Source: Chara braunii (Eukaryota > Streptophyta > Charophyceae > Charales > Characeae). From it: a stretch of 64,000 nucleotides of DNA. The notes under the pieces are model-generated. The model was not told where the DNA came from. It saw only the letters and a list, made by a program, of their open reading frames with translations, and did no database searches. The DNA lies in NCBI GenBank assembly GCA_003427395.1, contig BFEA01000128.1:2254518-2318517 (forward strand), in the 5' to 3' direction. Positions 22,612-33,834 of this stretch are shown here, piece by piece. Positions within the stretch are counted from its first letter, which is position 1. The number at the start of each line of letters is the position of its first letter. The position numbers were made by a program, and so were the translations under genes.

Positions 22612-23470
22612 GCCGGCGGGAGTGAAACGGTTTTCACCTGTTAGCAGTAGCGAATGCAGATCCCAGGGCTCGATCCCTAGTTCTCACCCTACCTGTGTAC
22701 AGTATCTGTGTCGACCCCGAGTGTTTGAACCCGTGACCTGTGTTTTGACAGTTGTTGTTGTCGGTCGTAGGTCTGTGTAGTGGTAGGGGTTCGATCTGTA
22801 GGTCTGTCGAGTAGGAGTCACAGCCCTGTAGAGCTCGTAGCTGTAGGGATCCTGAAAGGTCAAGGTCATAGCTGCTACAGTACTCGAAAGGCCAAGTCCA
22901 CGAACTTCCGGAAGGTCCGGAAGTGGCCTTTCAAAGCTGCTCACGTTTGAGACAGAGGCAAGTGGGCAAGTGGTGGAGTCTACCCGTGCTGAGTCAGCAG
23001 TCCCAGTCCCAGTCAGTCCTAGTCCAGTCCAGCAAGTACCGTACGGGACTGTGTGCACCACGGGCATGGGAAAGGGCCAGACCAACGAGCTACAGAAGTA
23101 TAAACTGAGAGGCAGCGACCAGCCATTCATTCATTCCTGCGTAAGCCATTCGGAAGCGCTGCCACAGCGACTTGTGCGAGGTGGTCTGCAGTGAGCCCGA
23201 AGACGAAGTGGGCGAGAAGGAAGCTAGCCATAGCGATAGGGTAGCAGCGGCCATAGCCGCCATAGCCGCCATAGCTGATAGAAGGGAGAGTAGCGTGTAT
23301 GAGTGTGCGACTGTACAGTGTGTTGCGTGTGGGATATCCAGGGTGATCCTGTGTGCGAACAACAGTGTTTAGTAAGTGACGAACAGAGAGTTGTGCAGGC
23401 GATGTGCCGCCATAGCCATTTGAGGTGAACTTGTATCTGAGCTGCGTTCTTGGTTACTATATCTCTGAGT
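22612..23470. other. Non-coding 3' flank of the chromovirus
   Basis: No open frame with a domain. It may contain 3' UTR and LTR sequence, but the corresponding 5' copy is not in the window. 22921-23000 is an inverted copy of 15119-15199. A run of GCCATAGCC repeats lies near 23249-23272. Confidence 0.5.
22921..23000. repeat. 80-bp inverted partner of 15119-15199
   Basis: From AAGTGGCCTTTC to GAGTCAGCAG the sequence is the reverse complement of 15119-15199 with several substitutions. The matched segment stops abruptly on both sides. Confidence 0.75.
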
Positions 23471-23473
23471 TCT

Positions 23474-23532
23474 GAGTGGGCGCTCCTGATGAGTCGGTGA
23501 AACTCCGACGAAACAGTTTGTCACAGCCCCTC
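23474..23532 (+). ncRNA. Candidate hammerhead ribozyme core, copy 1
   Basis: Core CTGATGA (23486-23492), stem II GTCGG/CCGAC (23493-23497 with 23505-23509, loop TGAAACT), then GAAA (23510-23513). A very short stem III can form (ACA 23513-23515 with TGT 23519-23521, loop GTT), followed by the cleavable C at 23522. A distal stem I can form between GAG.GGGC (23474-23481) and GCCCCTC (23526-23532), but the bases next to the core (23482-23485 with 23523-23525) do not pair. Minimal type I hammerheads with tiny stem III occur in Penelope-like elements and retrozymes. Core match is exact; activity is unproven. Confidence 0.6.
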
Positions 23533-23942
23533 GTTTGTTGTCCTCTTCTCCCTCTCTGCCTACGGTTTACCGGGCAGGTCTGTTTGACGAATAGTTCTGT
23601 GACAATATATACGTATATATATCGTCACTATGACGAAACAGTTTGTCACAGCCCCTCGTTTGTTATCGTCTTCTCCCTCTCTGCCTACGGTTTACCGGGC
23701 AGATCTGTTTGACTATATATCGTCACATATATATAGATATATCGTCAAATAGAACTGCCCGGTAAACCGTAGGCAGAGAGGGAGAAGAGGACAACAAGAT
23801 ATATATATAGATATAGATATAGATACAGATATATCGTCACAAACAGAACTGCCCGGTAAACCGTAGGCAGAGAGAGAGAAGAGGACAACAAACGAGGGGC
23901 TGTGACAAACTGTTTCGTCGGAGTTTCACCGACTCATCAGGA
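23485..23942. repeat. Inverted repeat family with ~93-bp arms and internal partial copies
   Basis: Arm 1 (about 23485-23578) starts CCTGATGAGTCGG and ends GGTTTACCGGGCAG. Arm 2 (about 23850-23942) is its reverse complement with very few differences. Two partial copies lie between them: a direct one at about 23632-23715 lacking the first 20 bases, and an inverted one at about 23752-23800. TA-rich spacers with CGTCA words separate them. A more diverged relative is at 24862-24893. Confidence 0.85.
23904..23940 (-). ncRNA. Candidate hammerhead ribozyme core, copy 2 (opposite strand)
   Basis: The same core is repeated on the minus strand: CTGATGA (23940-23934), identical stem II and loop, GAAA (23916-23913), short stem III, and the cleavable C at 23904. 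The sequence 5' of this core (GCCTC preceded by TATACA) cannot form the distal stem I seen in copy 1, so this copy may be inactive. Confidence 0.5.
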
Positions 23943-25899
23943 GGCTGTATATACACATATATATTATCACAGAACTATTGACTAAGAGTGCAAACACGTG
24001 AAGTAGAAAAAGAAATAAGATGAGCAAAGAAAAGAAAAATGAAAGGACAGACAGGCAAAGAGACAGCTAAACCGGAAAGACAGAAAACAGTGTCTTCTTC
24101 TTCTTTGTTTTAGTGCATTCTTATTTCTTTCAGTGTTTTATAATTTTTTTACACTGAACAAAGGATAAAAATAAAAAAAACAAAGACGCATTGAAATCAT
24201 TCAATTTCTCAACCGGGCCGTTCTCTATGACTATATACATATATCTGTTTGACGATATAAACAAATAATATTGTGAGATCAGTTTGCATAACTCTCTAAC
24301 TTGACGATTGTATACAGGCTGTATCCTGACCACATACAGTCATGATAATAGGACGGTATGCTCGAGGGAACGAGGTAGGTCGGACGGACAACAGGATGGG
24401 GACACCAAACTAGGTAGCCTGACCCCAGGTTGTCGAGCTTTCGAGGTTTGCCCCCCCTACCTTCTCTTTCCCCGAGGCCTTTCAAGAAAGTACAGACTGA
24501 CCGTCCAGGGGTGGTAAACGACTGCTCAATGCTCCCCCCTGAAGAAAAGCATGCAAGCATACGCTGCTACCATCGTCATCAATACTATGAAAAGATACTC
24601 AAAAAGAAAAACAGAAAACTATCACTGGATACGCCTCTTCGAGACATAGGTCGCAAGGCCAATATTCTACCCCATTGATGAAGCAAAGAAACACTAACAT
24701 TTCTCCTCTACACGCAAACAATGAAAAAGGAATGTGCGGGACTAGCTGGCCATGTCCAGGCATTGCACTGCCTGCCTTCGCAGTCAGTACTACTCAACAA
24801 ACATAAGAGCATCATATGCGTACACGTATATACACAAACATATGTACATTTCGTCATCGAGAAACTGCCCGATGAATCGTAGGCAGAGAGGGCGGACGCG
24901 AAAATGTCGAGCGCATCTGCACGCAGAAGGTGGCAAGATTATGGTAGCCGATGCATGTATCCACCAACTGCGTGAATGTGCACTCGACCTTTCTCTACTT
25001 TCTCGTGAGTAATGTGGCGACCCCCTCACCGTTCTCTCAACAGACCCTGGGTCCACTTCAGCTCAGACACATCCAGGAGAGAATCTGGCTCCAATCCGGT
25101 CCAGGTACATCCAGGATGTCCAACCCTCGTGGGTGCGAGTACGTCCCCTATGCGACCAGTGCAGCTTCACGCAATTGGTGGATATATACATCGGCTACTA
25201 TAAATAGTAGCAGATGCATATTGCCACCTTCTGCGTGCAGATGCCCGCTCCATAATCGCACTGCTCCGCGCTTCAGAGAAAAGGAGATTTCTACAGCTGC
25301 TGCATTGCTAGATCCGAAGTGCTGCTCGAGCCCATTCCCGCCCTCCTCGACAACACTCGACACTGCTCAGCTCTCCTCGACCCGGCCCTTTGCCGCGTGC
25401 ACAATCCGCCCGTGGGGAGGAAGAAGGATTGAATGAACAAGGGTACGAATGTTTGTTCGTTTGTTTGTTTGCTTGTTATTACCGTAAGGCAAAAAAAAAA
25501 AAAGGAAAACTCAATCAAAACTAGCAAATGCACTATTGCACAAATCGCTCCTTCAGCTCCCAGCGAGAAGAGGAGAGCCGCCTAACCCGGGCAAAGACCC
25601 GCTTGCCCGGGTGCCTGGGGCGTGGCCGCTTGCCCGGATTGTTCGTCTCTGGGAGGAAGGATTACGTCTACAGATCGACTCCCTGGAACGCACGGAGAAG
25701 CACGATCCTTCCTAGTAGAAATCTGCCCCCCGCTCTTTCCCACCAGGAAGCTGACGTTCCGCAGCGTTTGCAACCCCAGCTGGCCTGCAGGTTGAGAGCG
25801 GGGGGCTTGGGGTGCGGTTCACTTCCCCCCCCCGCCTCTCCTCCGCACACCATCTTCACCTGTGCGTCTGATGGATCGGGGAGCGGATGACTACCCGCG

Positions 25900-25903
<4 letters not shown>

Positions 25904-25965
<62 letters not shown>
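25904..25965. repeat. (GA)n microsatellite
   Basis: Uninterrupted GA dinucleotides; the long open frames overlapping it come from the repeat. Confidence 0.95.
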
Positions 25966-25967
<2 letters not shown>

Positions 25968-26823
25968 CTCGAATCCGTGGCATTGGCCCTCGCGTTCGGC
26001 CCCGCAAACCAGGGAGAGAGAGGGGAAACGGAAAGAAGGCAGGAGAAGGGAGAAGAGTGGAAAGGAGGAGGAGGAGGAGGTTATAGCGATACAAAAGGGA
26101 GCGGAGGAGGCACCGCGGGAAGCGAAATTCAAAGATCACCGGGCGGGCAGACCGGGGAACACGCAGCAGCTCCTTCGGGACAGCCGTTATAATTGGGACC
26201 ATACAGAGAAGCTTAGCATGGCATGGTCCCTACGCATTCAAGGATGACACGCATAAATCGAGAAATGAAAACAGGCAGCGTAAAAGGCAACTGCGGGTGC
26301 TGGCGGCGATCGTTCGGACCGCCTATAGCTACCGTACCGTACCGCGCATCATAGAAGAGGGTACGACATATGACCTGCGCCCACCCCAAACACAGAATCG
26401 TCTGTAATGAGAGCATAGCATAGCATAGCGTAGCATAACGCCGGGGACGGCACAGATATTTACCGGCCAAGGCCGACGATGTTTGTCACACAATCGACAG
26501 GCTCGGGGGGAAAAAAACATCAAAGACATACTGTATGAGACCAACGCGCCCGACACAGCGAAATAGATACCCAGTGTGACTCAAACATGAAAAAAACGAA
26601 AGGAAAGCCAGGAAGCCGACGGGTGATTCCTGCGCCGCACGACCGCAGAGGCAAAAGAGGGCTCATACCACAACAAATAGAAACACACAGTAACAAATAC
26701 AAACACCAGTGAAACCCAAAATTCAAACACACAGTACCAAATAGAAACAGTGTCAAAGAGAAACACACAGTACGATAGTGGGCTCATACCGCAACAAATA
26801 GGAACCCACACACAGTAAAATAC

Positions 26824-26999
26824 AGGGTCATACAGTAACAAATACAAACACACAGGTAGTGGACCGAACATAACAGTAAGAGGAACGGCGAGCGACCGAC
26901 ATTTTATGAACAGGGTCATACAGTAACAAATACAAACACACAGGTAGTGGACCGAACATAACAGTAAGAGGAACGGCGAGCGACCGACATTTTATGAAC
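26824..26999. repeat. Perfect 88-bp tandem duplication
   Basis: 26824-26911 and 26912-26999 are identical, each from AGGGTCATACAGTAAC to CATTTTATGAAC. The unit itself contains shorter CACAGTAACAAATA-like words that also recur upstream from 26688. Confidence 0.9.
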
Positions 27000-27344
27000 A
27001 CGCGGGAGACGACGGAGAGCTGGAAAGTAGAGAGTACAAATCCACAGCTTCGGCGGGTTGACTGCCGCTTCATATCCAGCAAAACAATAAAGGAAGGGAG
27101 GAAGGGAAGGAGGAAGGGAGGAAGGGAGGAAGGAAGACTCGTAACAGAGGAACAAACAAGAGAACAAGTCAGATAAGCAGCAGACGAACAGAAAAACCGG
27201 ATATCACAACTGAAAGTGAACACGCTGCTTATGTACTGCGCTGCAACCGACCAGAAATCACCAACGAGGAAAGAGGGACGGCCATCGCATTACGCCTACG
27301 GTCGAGGGGACTAATGTGCGCGTGCGTGCGTGGGGGGGCGCGCT

Positions 27345-27402
<58 letters not shown>
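27345..27402. repeat. Poly-G run, 58 bases
   Basis: An unbroken run of G of this length is unusual in an assembled genome. It may be real, or a low-quality gap filling; similar shorter runs with N bases lie at 31308-31332 and 32268-32298. Confidence 0.9.
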
Positions 27403-27403
<1 letters not shown>

Positions 27404-27648
27404 AGACGATGAGAGCAGACAAGACGGTGAAGTGCTAGAACCGATGGAAACAAGAAAGCAACGAGGAAAGAGAGACGACCGTGTCATTAATGTGAGGTGC
27501 ATATACAAAGGCACAAATTCGATGGAAAGGCCGGGTGTTAACGTGTGCACGCGCGCTTGCGAGCCTACGTGCGTGCGCGTCTGCCTAACGAAAGACAGAG
27601 AGAGAAAGAGAGAAAGCGAGACACACAGAGAGAAACAGAGAGAGAAAG

Positions 27649-27692
<44 letters not shown>

Positions 27693-27988
27693 GCAAGGCA
27701 TCAGCAAGCAGGGAGGGAGTTAAATCAGGAATTGTTCCCGCGGGAGTCGGAGATAGAAATGCAGCTGCACTTAGATCAACTACAAGAGCTCAAGAGGTAG
27801 GACCCAGAAAAGATGGGGGGCAAAATGGAGCGGGAGGTTAACGGTGGGGTCTGATCTGGGTTTGACACCTTGGGAACTGGCCTAGAGTGCGAACTGAAGG
27901 GGCTGAGCGTGTTGTTTAAAGAAAGAAAAATAAATAAAGACGAGATCGATCTGGGAAGTTTAACACTGCGCTTGGGAGTTAGGTCGCA

Positions 27989-28099
27989 CTACCTTCTTCC
28001 CCAGAATACAACTTACGGTCATTATAGCTGTATCTAGACTGAAAGATGCCTCAAATGCAGCTATAATGACAGTACGTTGTATTCGGGGGAAGAAGGTAG
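27989..28099. other. Stable hairpin: 42-bp stem, 27-nt loop (miRNA-precursor-like or foldback element)
   Basis: 27989-28030 and 28058-28099 are reverse complements with only three mismatches over 42 bp, separated by a 27-nt loop. There are no other copies in this window. It lies 366 bp downstream of the donor splice site of the receptor kinase (minus strand), so it would be in that intron. The length and few mismatches suit a plant-type microRNA or young inverted-repeat locus, or a very small foldback transposon. Confidence 0.6.
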
Positions 28100-28292
28100 G
28101 AGCTGGGGCTGGATTTGGAAGTCGAATCCGAATAGCGGCAAGAGTTGTCGGAGAACTTGAATTGCTTGGCGTTCGCTCGCGCTGAGGGAAAGAAAAGGCA
28201 CGGGAAGCGGAGCTGGATAAGACGAGCAGCAGGTAGTATCAGTTCGTTGGTTGCTTGCCTAGTTCTTTGATTGGTTATGGTTGCTTGAGTGG

Positions 28293-28393
28293 TGGATTGG
28301 ATTGATTGATTGATTGATGGATGGATTGATGGATTGATTGGATGGATGGATGGATGGATGGATGGATGGATGGGTGGATGGATGGATAGATGA
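28293..28393. repeat. (ATTG)n and (GGAT)n microsatellites in the kinase intron
   Basis: Tetranucleotide repeats just downstream of the donor splice site. Reading through them gives Ser-Ile-His repeats, which confirms that coding sequence ended before. Confidence 0.9.
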
Positions 28394-28466
28394 TCACGAA
28401 TGTACGTATGTACGTATGAATGTATGGATGTAGGTGGAGAGAGAAAAGGAAAGGAATAAGACGCAC

Positions 28467-30662
28467 CTCGACGCGGAATTCCCTCTCAGCCTGTCCTTTG
28501 GTATTGCGAATGTACTTGACTGCCGCGTAGGATCCGTCGTCGAGTTTGCCTTTGTAGACCACCGCGTAGCCGCCCTCCCCTAACACATTCTTGTTATCGA
28601 ACCCGTCGGTGGCAGTGTGAAGGTCCTGGTAGGTGTACCAGGTTCCCCATCCCGACGGGTTGTTCTGTCCCGCTGGCGGTCCCAACGAGGACGCAATGGA
28701 TCCCAGCGATCTGGCGTCGTACGACACTCGCCCGTTCATCCCGGGAGACCCCATGAACATGTGGCCCGGCGGCAGGTGTGTGTTCGGCGACGGGTGCACC
28801 GAGAGCGTCTGCCACTCTCCCATCCCCCCGCCTATCGGAAACACCCCCCCTTTGTCCTTCAACTCCGAGAAGGGCGACGATCCCGACCTGGACACCCCGC
28901 TCAGCCGCGTCTTCTTCAGCTTCATGCACCAGCAGATGCAAAACAGCGCTATCATCAACGTGAAGAGAAACGCGAACGCCGCCGCCAAGACCACCGACAA
29001 CTTGTTCAGCTCCTCCGTCCTCACCATTCCGCTTCTCGATCCGTAAAAGTCCCCCATCGTTCCCCCCTCCCCGCTCAAGTTCGCGGCCCCCCTCCCCCCC
29101 CCCCCCTCTTCCCCGCTCGATTGCTCGTTCGACAACGACGTGTCCCCTCCCCCCCCGATTCTCGCCGGAGGTTCGTATTTGATCTCGCCCGGCGGTCCGA
29201 CCGGCAGCTGCTGCTGCGTCTGTTCGTGATGCCCAGGATCCGTGCGGTTCCGCTGCGCCCCTGCAGGCGCCGGCTGCGGCTGAGAACCGTTGCTGCTTAC
29301 ATGGTGACTCGCCGGAGGTGGCACTGACGACACCGTCGCCAGACTCCTCGAAACAGGAGGACTCGCAGAGCTAGGGATCGAACCCTGATCGTCGGAACTC
29401 ACGGTACTGAGGGGCGGCGAACCTGCTTCCGCAAACTGGACGCTGCCGGGAGTGTGCGATTGTTGTTGCTTCCCCCTTCCGTCCTTACAAGGAGTAGTAG
29501 AACATCGAGACGAAGCTGAGGAGGACGGCGAAGACGACGATGATGATGACGACGACGACGACCGAGGTGGCGACGGAGATCCCGTCAGCCATCGCCGAAG
29601 CATTCCAACTCCTCGATGAGACGGCTTGATATTCGTATGAGGGAAATCGCGCAGAGAAGAGGCGGAGGTCGATGAACCAGTGCCGGCGATCGACTGAAAA
29701 AAGAACCCTCCTCCTCCTCCTTCTTCATCTTTTTGTTGTTCTTCTTCTTCTTCGCCTCCGTCATGACCCTCAGGCAGAAACACCGTCGCGTTCTCCTCCC
29801 TTTCCCGCCCCGGCTGGTCTTCTTGGACAATGGCCGCTCTCCCAGCAAGGGACTTCCCAATGAGAAGATCGACATCTTTCTCGCTCCCCAGAAGACCTTC
29901 TCTCCCCAACAGGAGAGCAGAGGAAGAAAAGGCACTCTTGAGACGCTGGGCGGTATGACTCACGAATCTGACGAACGACGCCAAATGCTCAGCCGCTGAC
30001 CAAAGATGGTTTGACCAATTGCCATGGTCATTGTTTCCTTTTATTTTCCTACCTTCTCCTCCTCCTCCTCCTCCTCCGTCACTGCGGCCGCTGCTGCCGT
30101 CGCGAGCCCGCAACGGCTTCCGAATTAACATAGGCAACGGCGCTGTCCGCAGGGATGGCAGTGGCATCGGCTCATCACGAGCGACGGCGAAGTCGTTGGC
30201 CGCAAGGCGAACATCGATATCCCTGGCCCATCGCAAAAAGTCAGCGGACAAATCACCCCACAGGTGATTATAGGAGAGATCGACGGCCCTCAGTTGCTGG
30301 AGACTGACGATTTCCAAGGGGATCGGCCCTGTTAGCGAATTGTGACTCAAATTCACGACTTGCAGTTGGGTGAGGCCAGCGATCTCCCCCGGGACCACGC
30401 CTAAGAGACGGCGTCGATCCAGGCGAAGGCGGCTGACGCGGCCATGAGCGTCGCACTCCACTCCAAGAAAACCACTGCCGGTATCACACGGATCCCCATG
30501 CGGTTGCCATGAGCCGCCAAGCACTCTTCCGCCGGGGTCCAATGCATCTCGCAACAGCAGCAGAACCTCTAGCTCGCTCTTTTTTCGAGGAGTCGCAATG
30601 CAGCAACAGGGTGAGACGAACACCGACAAGAACAGCCACATAAGACAGGCCGCCCATAGCAT
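28467..30662 (-). CDS. LRR receptor-like kinase, first exon (5' partial gene: ectodomain, membrane segment, start of kinase)
   Basis: Start chosen at ATG 30662-30660, because it begins a signal peptide ([20 protein letters not shown]); an upstream in-frame ATG at 30863 would put a hydrophilic, Ala-rich leader before it. Of 732 codons: LRR N-terminal cap ([13 protein letters not shown].. to [15 protein letters not shown]), two to three LRRs ([32 protein letters not shown]), a long Ser/Pro/Gly-rich region, a membrane segment around residues 555-580 (29.0-28.92 kb), a juxtamembrane part, then the kinase N-lobe from [13 protein letters not shown]. The glycine loop is GEGGYAVVY and the ATP-binding Lys lies in AAVKYI (about 28515). 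The exon ends at GAG|GTGCGT, donor at 28466. The kinase part resembles land-plant RLCK-V-type kinases. The catalytic loop exons are not found within the window. Confidence 0.8.
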
Positions 30663-31080
30663 GCTGATGATATGCACTCTGAACTCGCTTCTCTTTCGTC
30701 TGCCAGGCAACGCAACGCACCAGCAGCACGCACAACAAATCGACTGCCTTTGCTCTGCGGCAGTAACAGCAGCAGCACCAGCAGCAGTAGCGGCACCAGC
30801 AGCAGTAGCAGTAGCTAATCTTGCTCTCATCATCAATTCATCGTTGTGCATGTTTGTCTTCACTGCTCCATGTGTTGAGATGTGGACCTGATTCCTCCTC
30901 CCGGTCTACCATTCCCTTCGATGTTTGTTCTCTCGCTCGTTGTGTTTTTTTCGTCCTATCGATCTCTTTTCTTTCTGTTCTCTTCTGTTCTCTTCTCTTC
31001 TCTTCTGTTCTGTTCTGTGCGTTCATCTGCGCCGCCAAAGACGAAGTTATCGCCACCGCCTCTCTACGTGGTGATGGCTA
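30663..31080 (-). promoter_or_regulatory. Presumed 5' UTR/promoter of the receptor kinase
   Basis: Upstream of the start codon the coding strand has CAG/CTG-rich sequence (30740-30820) and a long purine tract, seen on the + strand as TCTTTTCTGTTC-type repeats at about 30953-31018. Pyrimidine/purine patches are common near plant core promoters. No TATA box can be assigned with confidence. Confidence 0.3.
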
Positions 31081-33302
31081 GCGTTAGTGACCAGCGCATT
31101 TTGCCTTGAAGTTACACCAGGCATATCAAAGACGAGAAAATCAAGACTCTGCCGTTTTCCGCTATCGCTTACAATGGCGTCTGTGGATCGGCGGTTCATC
31201 TTCCTCACAGCAACGATGGTGTTGGCCTTTACCCCGTTACAACCATCCTGGGCCATAAAACAACAGAAGGGAGTGGAGGAAACACTTAAACAAAGAAGGG
31301 GCGAAGAGGGGGGGGGGGGGGGGGGGGGGGGGAGGGGAGGAGAAAGGAACACCTTTGTCTGCCAAGCTTTACCCCGTCTCTATAGTCCCCGGCTACTATA
31401 ACATCGCACTCAATCGATCGTGAAACCTTATTCGCTGCTGTTCTCAGTCCCTCTCCTGTCCCTCTCCTTCTCTTCTTCCCCCCTTTTTTCTGTCCTTCTT
31501 GAACTTGTTCTTTCCTTCCTTCCTTTCCCTGTCTCTTTCCTCCTGATTCCTTTTAGTTACGCCTTCCCTCACCCTTCGATCCTCCTGTCTTTTCCTGCTC
31601 TCCCGCCCCCACCACCCGCCACCTACACTGTCACCGCTTCACGCCCAGCCAGGTTCGTGTTTCTCGCTCTCCTGGGGTGATGCCTATCCTCTTACAAGTA
31701 CGTACGCAGCCGTGACTGGGAGTAAAGTTACAAAATCGAAATCACGCAGTATGTCCAGCCACACCAGCTCTTCTTTTGGTCTGCCTGCTTCCCAGCGATG
31801 CCACCTCTGGCCCTGCCTATACGGAGAACGCACACCGTCACGACGAAAGCGGGTGCCTTCTCCGTCCAAGAACGCAAGGTGCAGCAAGAGAATCGTCGGC
31901 CGGCCCTCCCTATCAGATCCGCGGGACTGCTCCGCCGAGAGACCAGTGCAATGCAGTGCGGGGATGTCCCCCCAGTCGCTGATCGCACGAGTCGATCAGC
32001 TAGCCACCCCAATAGCTGCTCCCTACCGGGCGCGATCTAATGCTCGGTCATCAACTATCATTGCAAAGCAACCACGACGATAGTTGCGTCGTGGGCAATT
32101 TCTCTTGGGGGTCCGTTCATGCGGGGGGACCAATCCGCCATTCCTTGATTGCATGGTTCAAGACGCGGGCTTCTTTGCGACCACAGAGTTGCACGAACAA
32201 CGCTGACAGGTCTTACCGTCACAAAAGACAAAGTCAGTCCGAGGACGAACACGACCGCTGCCAAGAGGGGGGGGGGGGGGNAAGAGAGCGGGNGGGGGGC
32301 ACAAGGTCGCGAGCTCAAACTTCGGTCGCTGGCTAATCGGTTCAAGTGCACGGGCGAGGCCCCAGCCCTTGTCAGCACAAATCTGTCCATCAGCACGCGC
32401 GATTTCGTTCCACCTCCCCGCATCTTCCGTTCCACTCCCCCAGATCCGGCGAAGTCCAGTTCCGTCGCTTCGGAAAACGCTCCATCTCTCCCTCCCTCCC
32501 TACCCGCTAACCTCCGGCACACACGGGGCCACACGGGGCCACACCTTGCTGGAGCCAGTGATAATCCGTGTAGAGCCAAGCCCCAGGGAACTCTATTGTC
32601 AGTGATCAGCACCTTGGAATCGGATGTCTATTGCGGCAGGTTATGGGTTCTGCAGTTGCTATAGCTGGACTGGACTTCCTAAAGTTTGTAGACTTGCCAT
32701 ATACCTGGGATTCGAGTTTGAGGCTTTCTAACCAGCCTGCGCGGAGTACGCCTTCGTTACCGTTTGCCATCTTTTCCGCGCGCGGAGTACGCCTTCGTTA
32801 CCGTTTGCCATCTTTTCCGCGGTTTTCACCACGGTAATGTTGGGGCTGATCCCACTTCTACCAATTTTCGTAAGAACCTAAAAGTGCCACTTTTAGCGGA
32901 CCCAGTCCGAGCGGTTCGTAAAAGCAAAATGGGATCCGACTTCTCCTCTGTTCTCGGGGTTTTTCCGAGTAAACCAGCGGGTTGTTGTGGGCGGGTGTGC
33001 GGGGTCGGATTTTGGGGTGTCGGTTCGGACAACACGTGGTGGCCTGTGTGGCCGTGGGTGGTGTGCGACATTGCGGTGGTCTGTCCCCCCGTGTGGGCCC
33101 AGGGGGGTTTGTGTGGCAAGCATGGGGACCGTCGTGGGGCCTTCTCTGGCCTCCGTTGTAGCAACCCACAAGTTTTGGATCGGCGTGGCGAGGGAGGTGT
33201 GAGTTTTCGCAGCGCCTGTTTCCGCCATACCCTGTCTGTGTCAGGCGTGCACTGCACGTTGGGACTGCGGTGATTTCCCTATCCATCACCTCGTGGGCAC
33301 GG
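31081..33302. other. No gene recognised
   Basis: Short frames only. The stretch includes poly-G runs at 31308-31332 and 32268-32298 (the latter with N bases), a 41-bp tandem duplication at 32740-32821 and a GT-rich region at 32.99-33.25 kb. Confidence 0.55.
32740..32821. repeat. 41-bp tandem duplication
   Basis: The unit beginning CGCGGAGTACGCCTTCG and ending TTTTCCGCG occurs at 32740-32780 and again from 32781, without visible mismatch. Confidence 0.85.
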
Positions 33303-33834
33303 TGTCGCACTTTTTCTAGTCGGGCCCCCTCAGGCGACCAGAAAGTCAACAGGTTGTCACGCAAGATTTTGTATTGAGTTGCAATAAATAAAATTAATTA
33401 ATTAAAGCAAATCCCTTCCTGTTGTGTACGTCCGGCTTCGAGCGAGACCCTTCATTTACGGTCTTCGTCTGTCCCCGGTCTTAGGAATCTTTTATTTTGA
33501 TTCAGAACAGCAAAGAATCATGTAATAGATAATCATAAATTATGATATGTCACGCATGCATCAATTTTGCCAATTTTTTTATTTTGAGAACTGTGACAGA
33601 ATCATCAAAGAATGCAATCATCAGCAAGGGCAATACAAGAAGCAAGACTGACTGACTCGGCCAGTGACAAGGTTGAGTGAGGGAAGAATAAGAACTCATA
33701 ATAATCTCACGGGGTACACATAAAGAGCATGGCCAGCACTAGTCAAGAGTCCTCACTCAACCCTTTGAATCCTCACAATCAATCTCTCATCTTGTTGTAT
33801 GTCTCTTGTGCTTTGAACCATGTCTCTGTACTCC

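Larger units (their letters stand above)
23943..27988. other. Intergenic or intronic region rich in simple repeats
   Basis: No recognised protein domain on either strand. Contents: TA-rich sequence to 24.3 kb, a (GA)n tract at 25904-25965, a (CATAG)n-like run at 26405-26436, an 88-bp tandem duplication at 26824-26999, AGGA-rich sequence at 27090-27140, a poly-G run, and a mixed (GA)n tract at 27596-27688. It may be part of the first intron of the receptor kinase on the minus strand. Confidence 0.55.

Noticed and set aside
25668-26202. Frames with long Ser-Leu or Arg-Glu runs
   Set aside because: Translations of the (GA)n microsatellite; the same applies at 11.8, 14.5, 27.6 and 40.0 kb.
23943-28466. 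Remaining kinase exons of the receptor kinase
   Set aside because: I looked on the minus strand for HRD, DFG and RHKNLVRLLGYC-like segments and saw none.
28594-29327. Long open frames on the + strand opposite the receptor kinase
   Set aside because: They mirror the GC-rich Ser/Pro-coding strand of the kinase and show no domain of their own.
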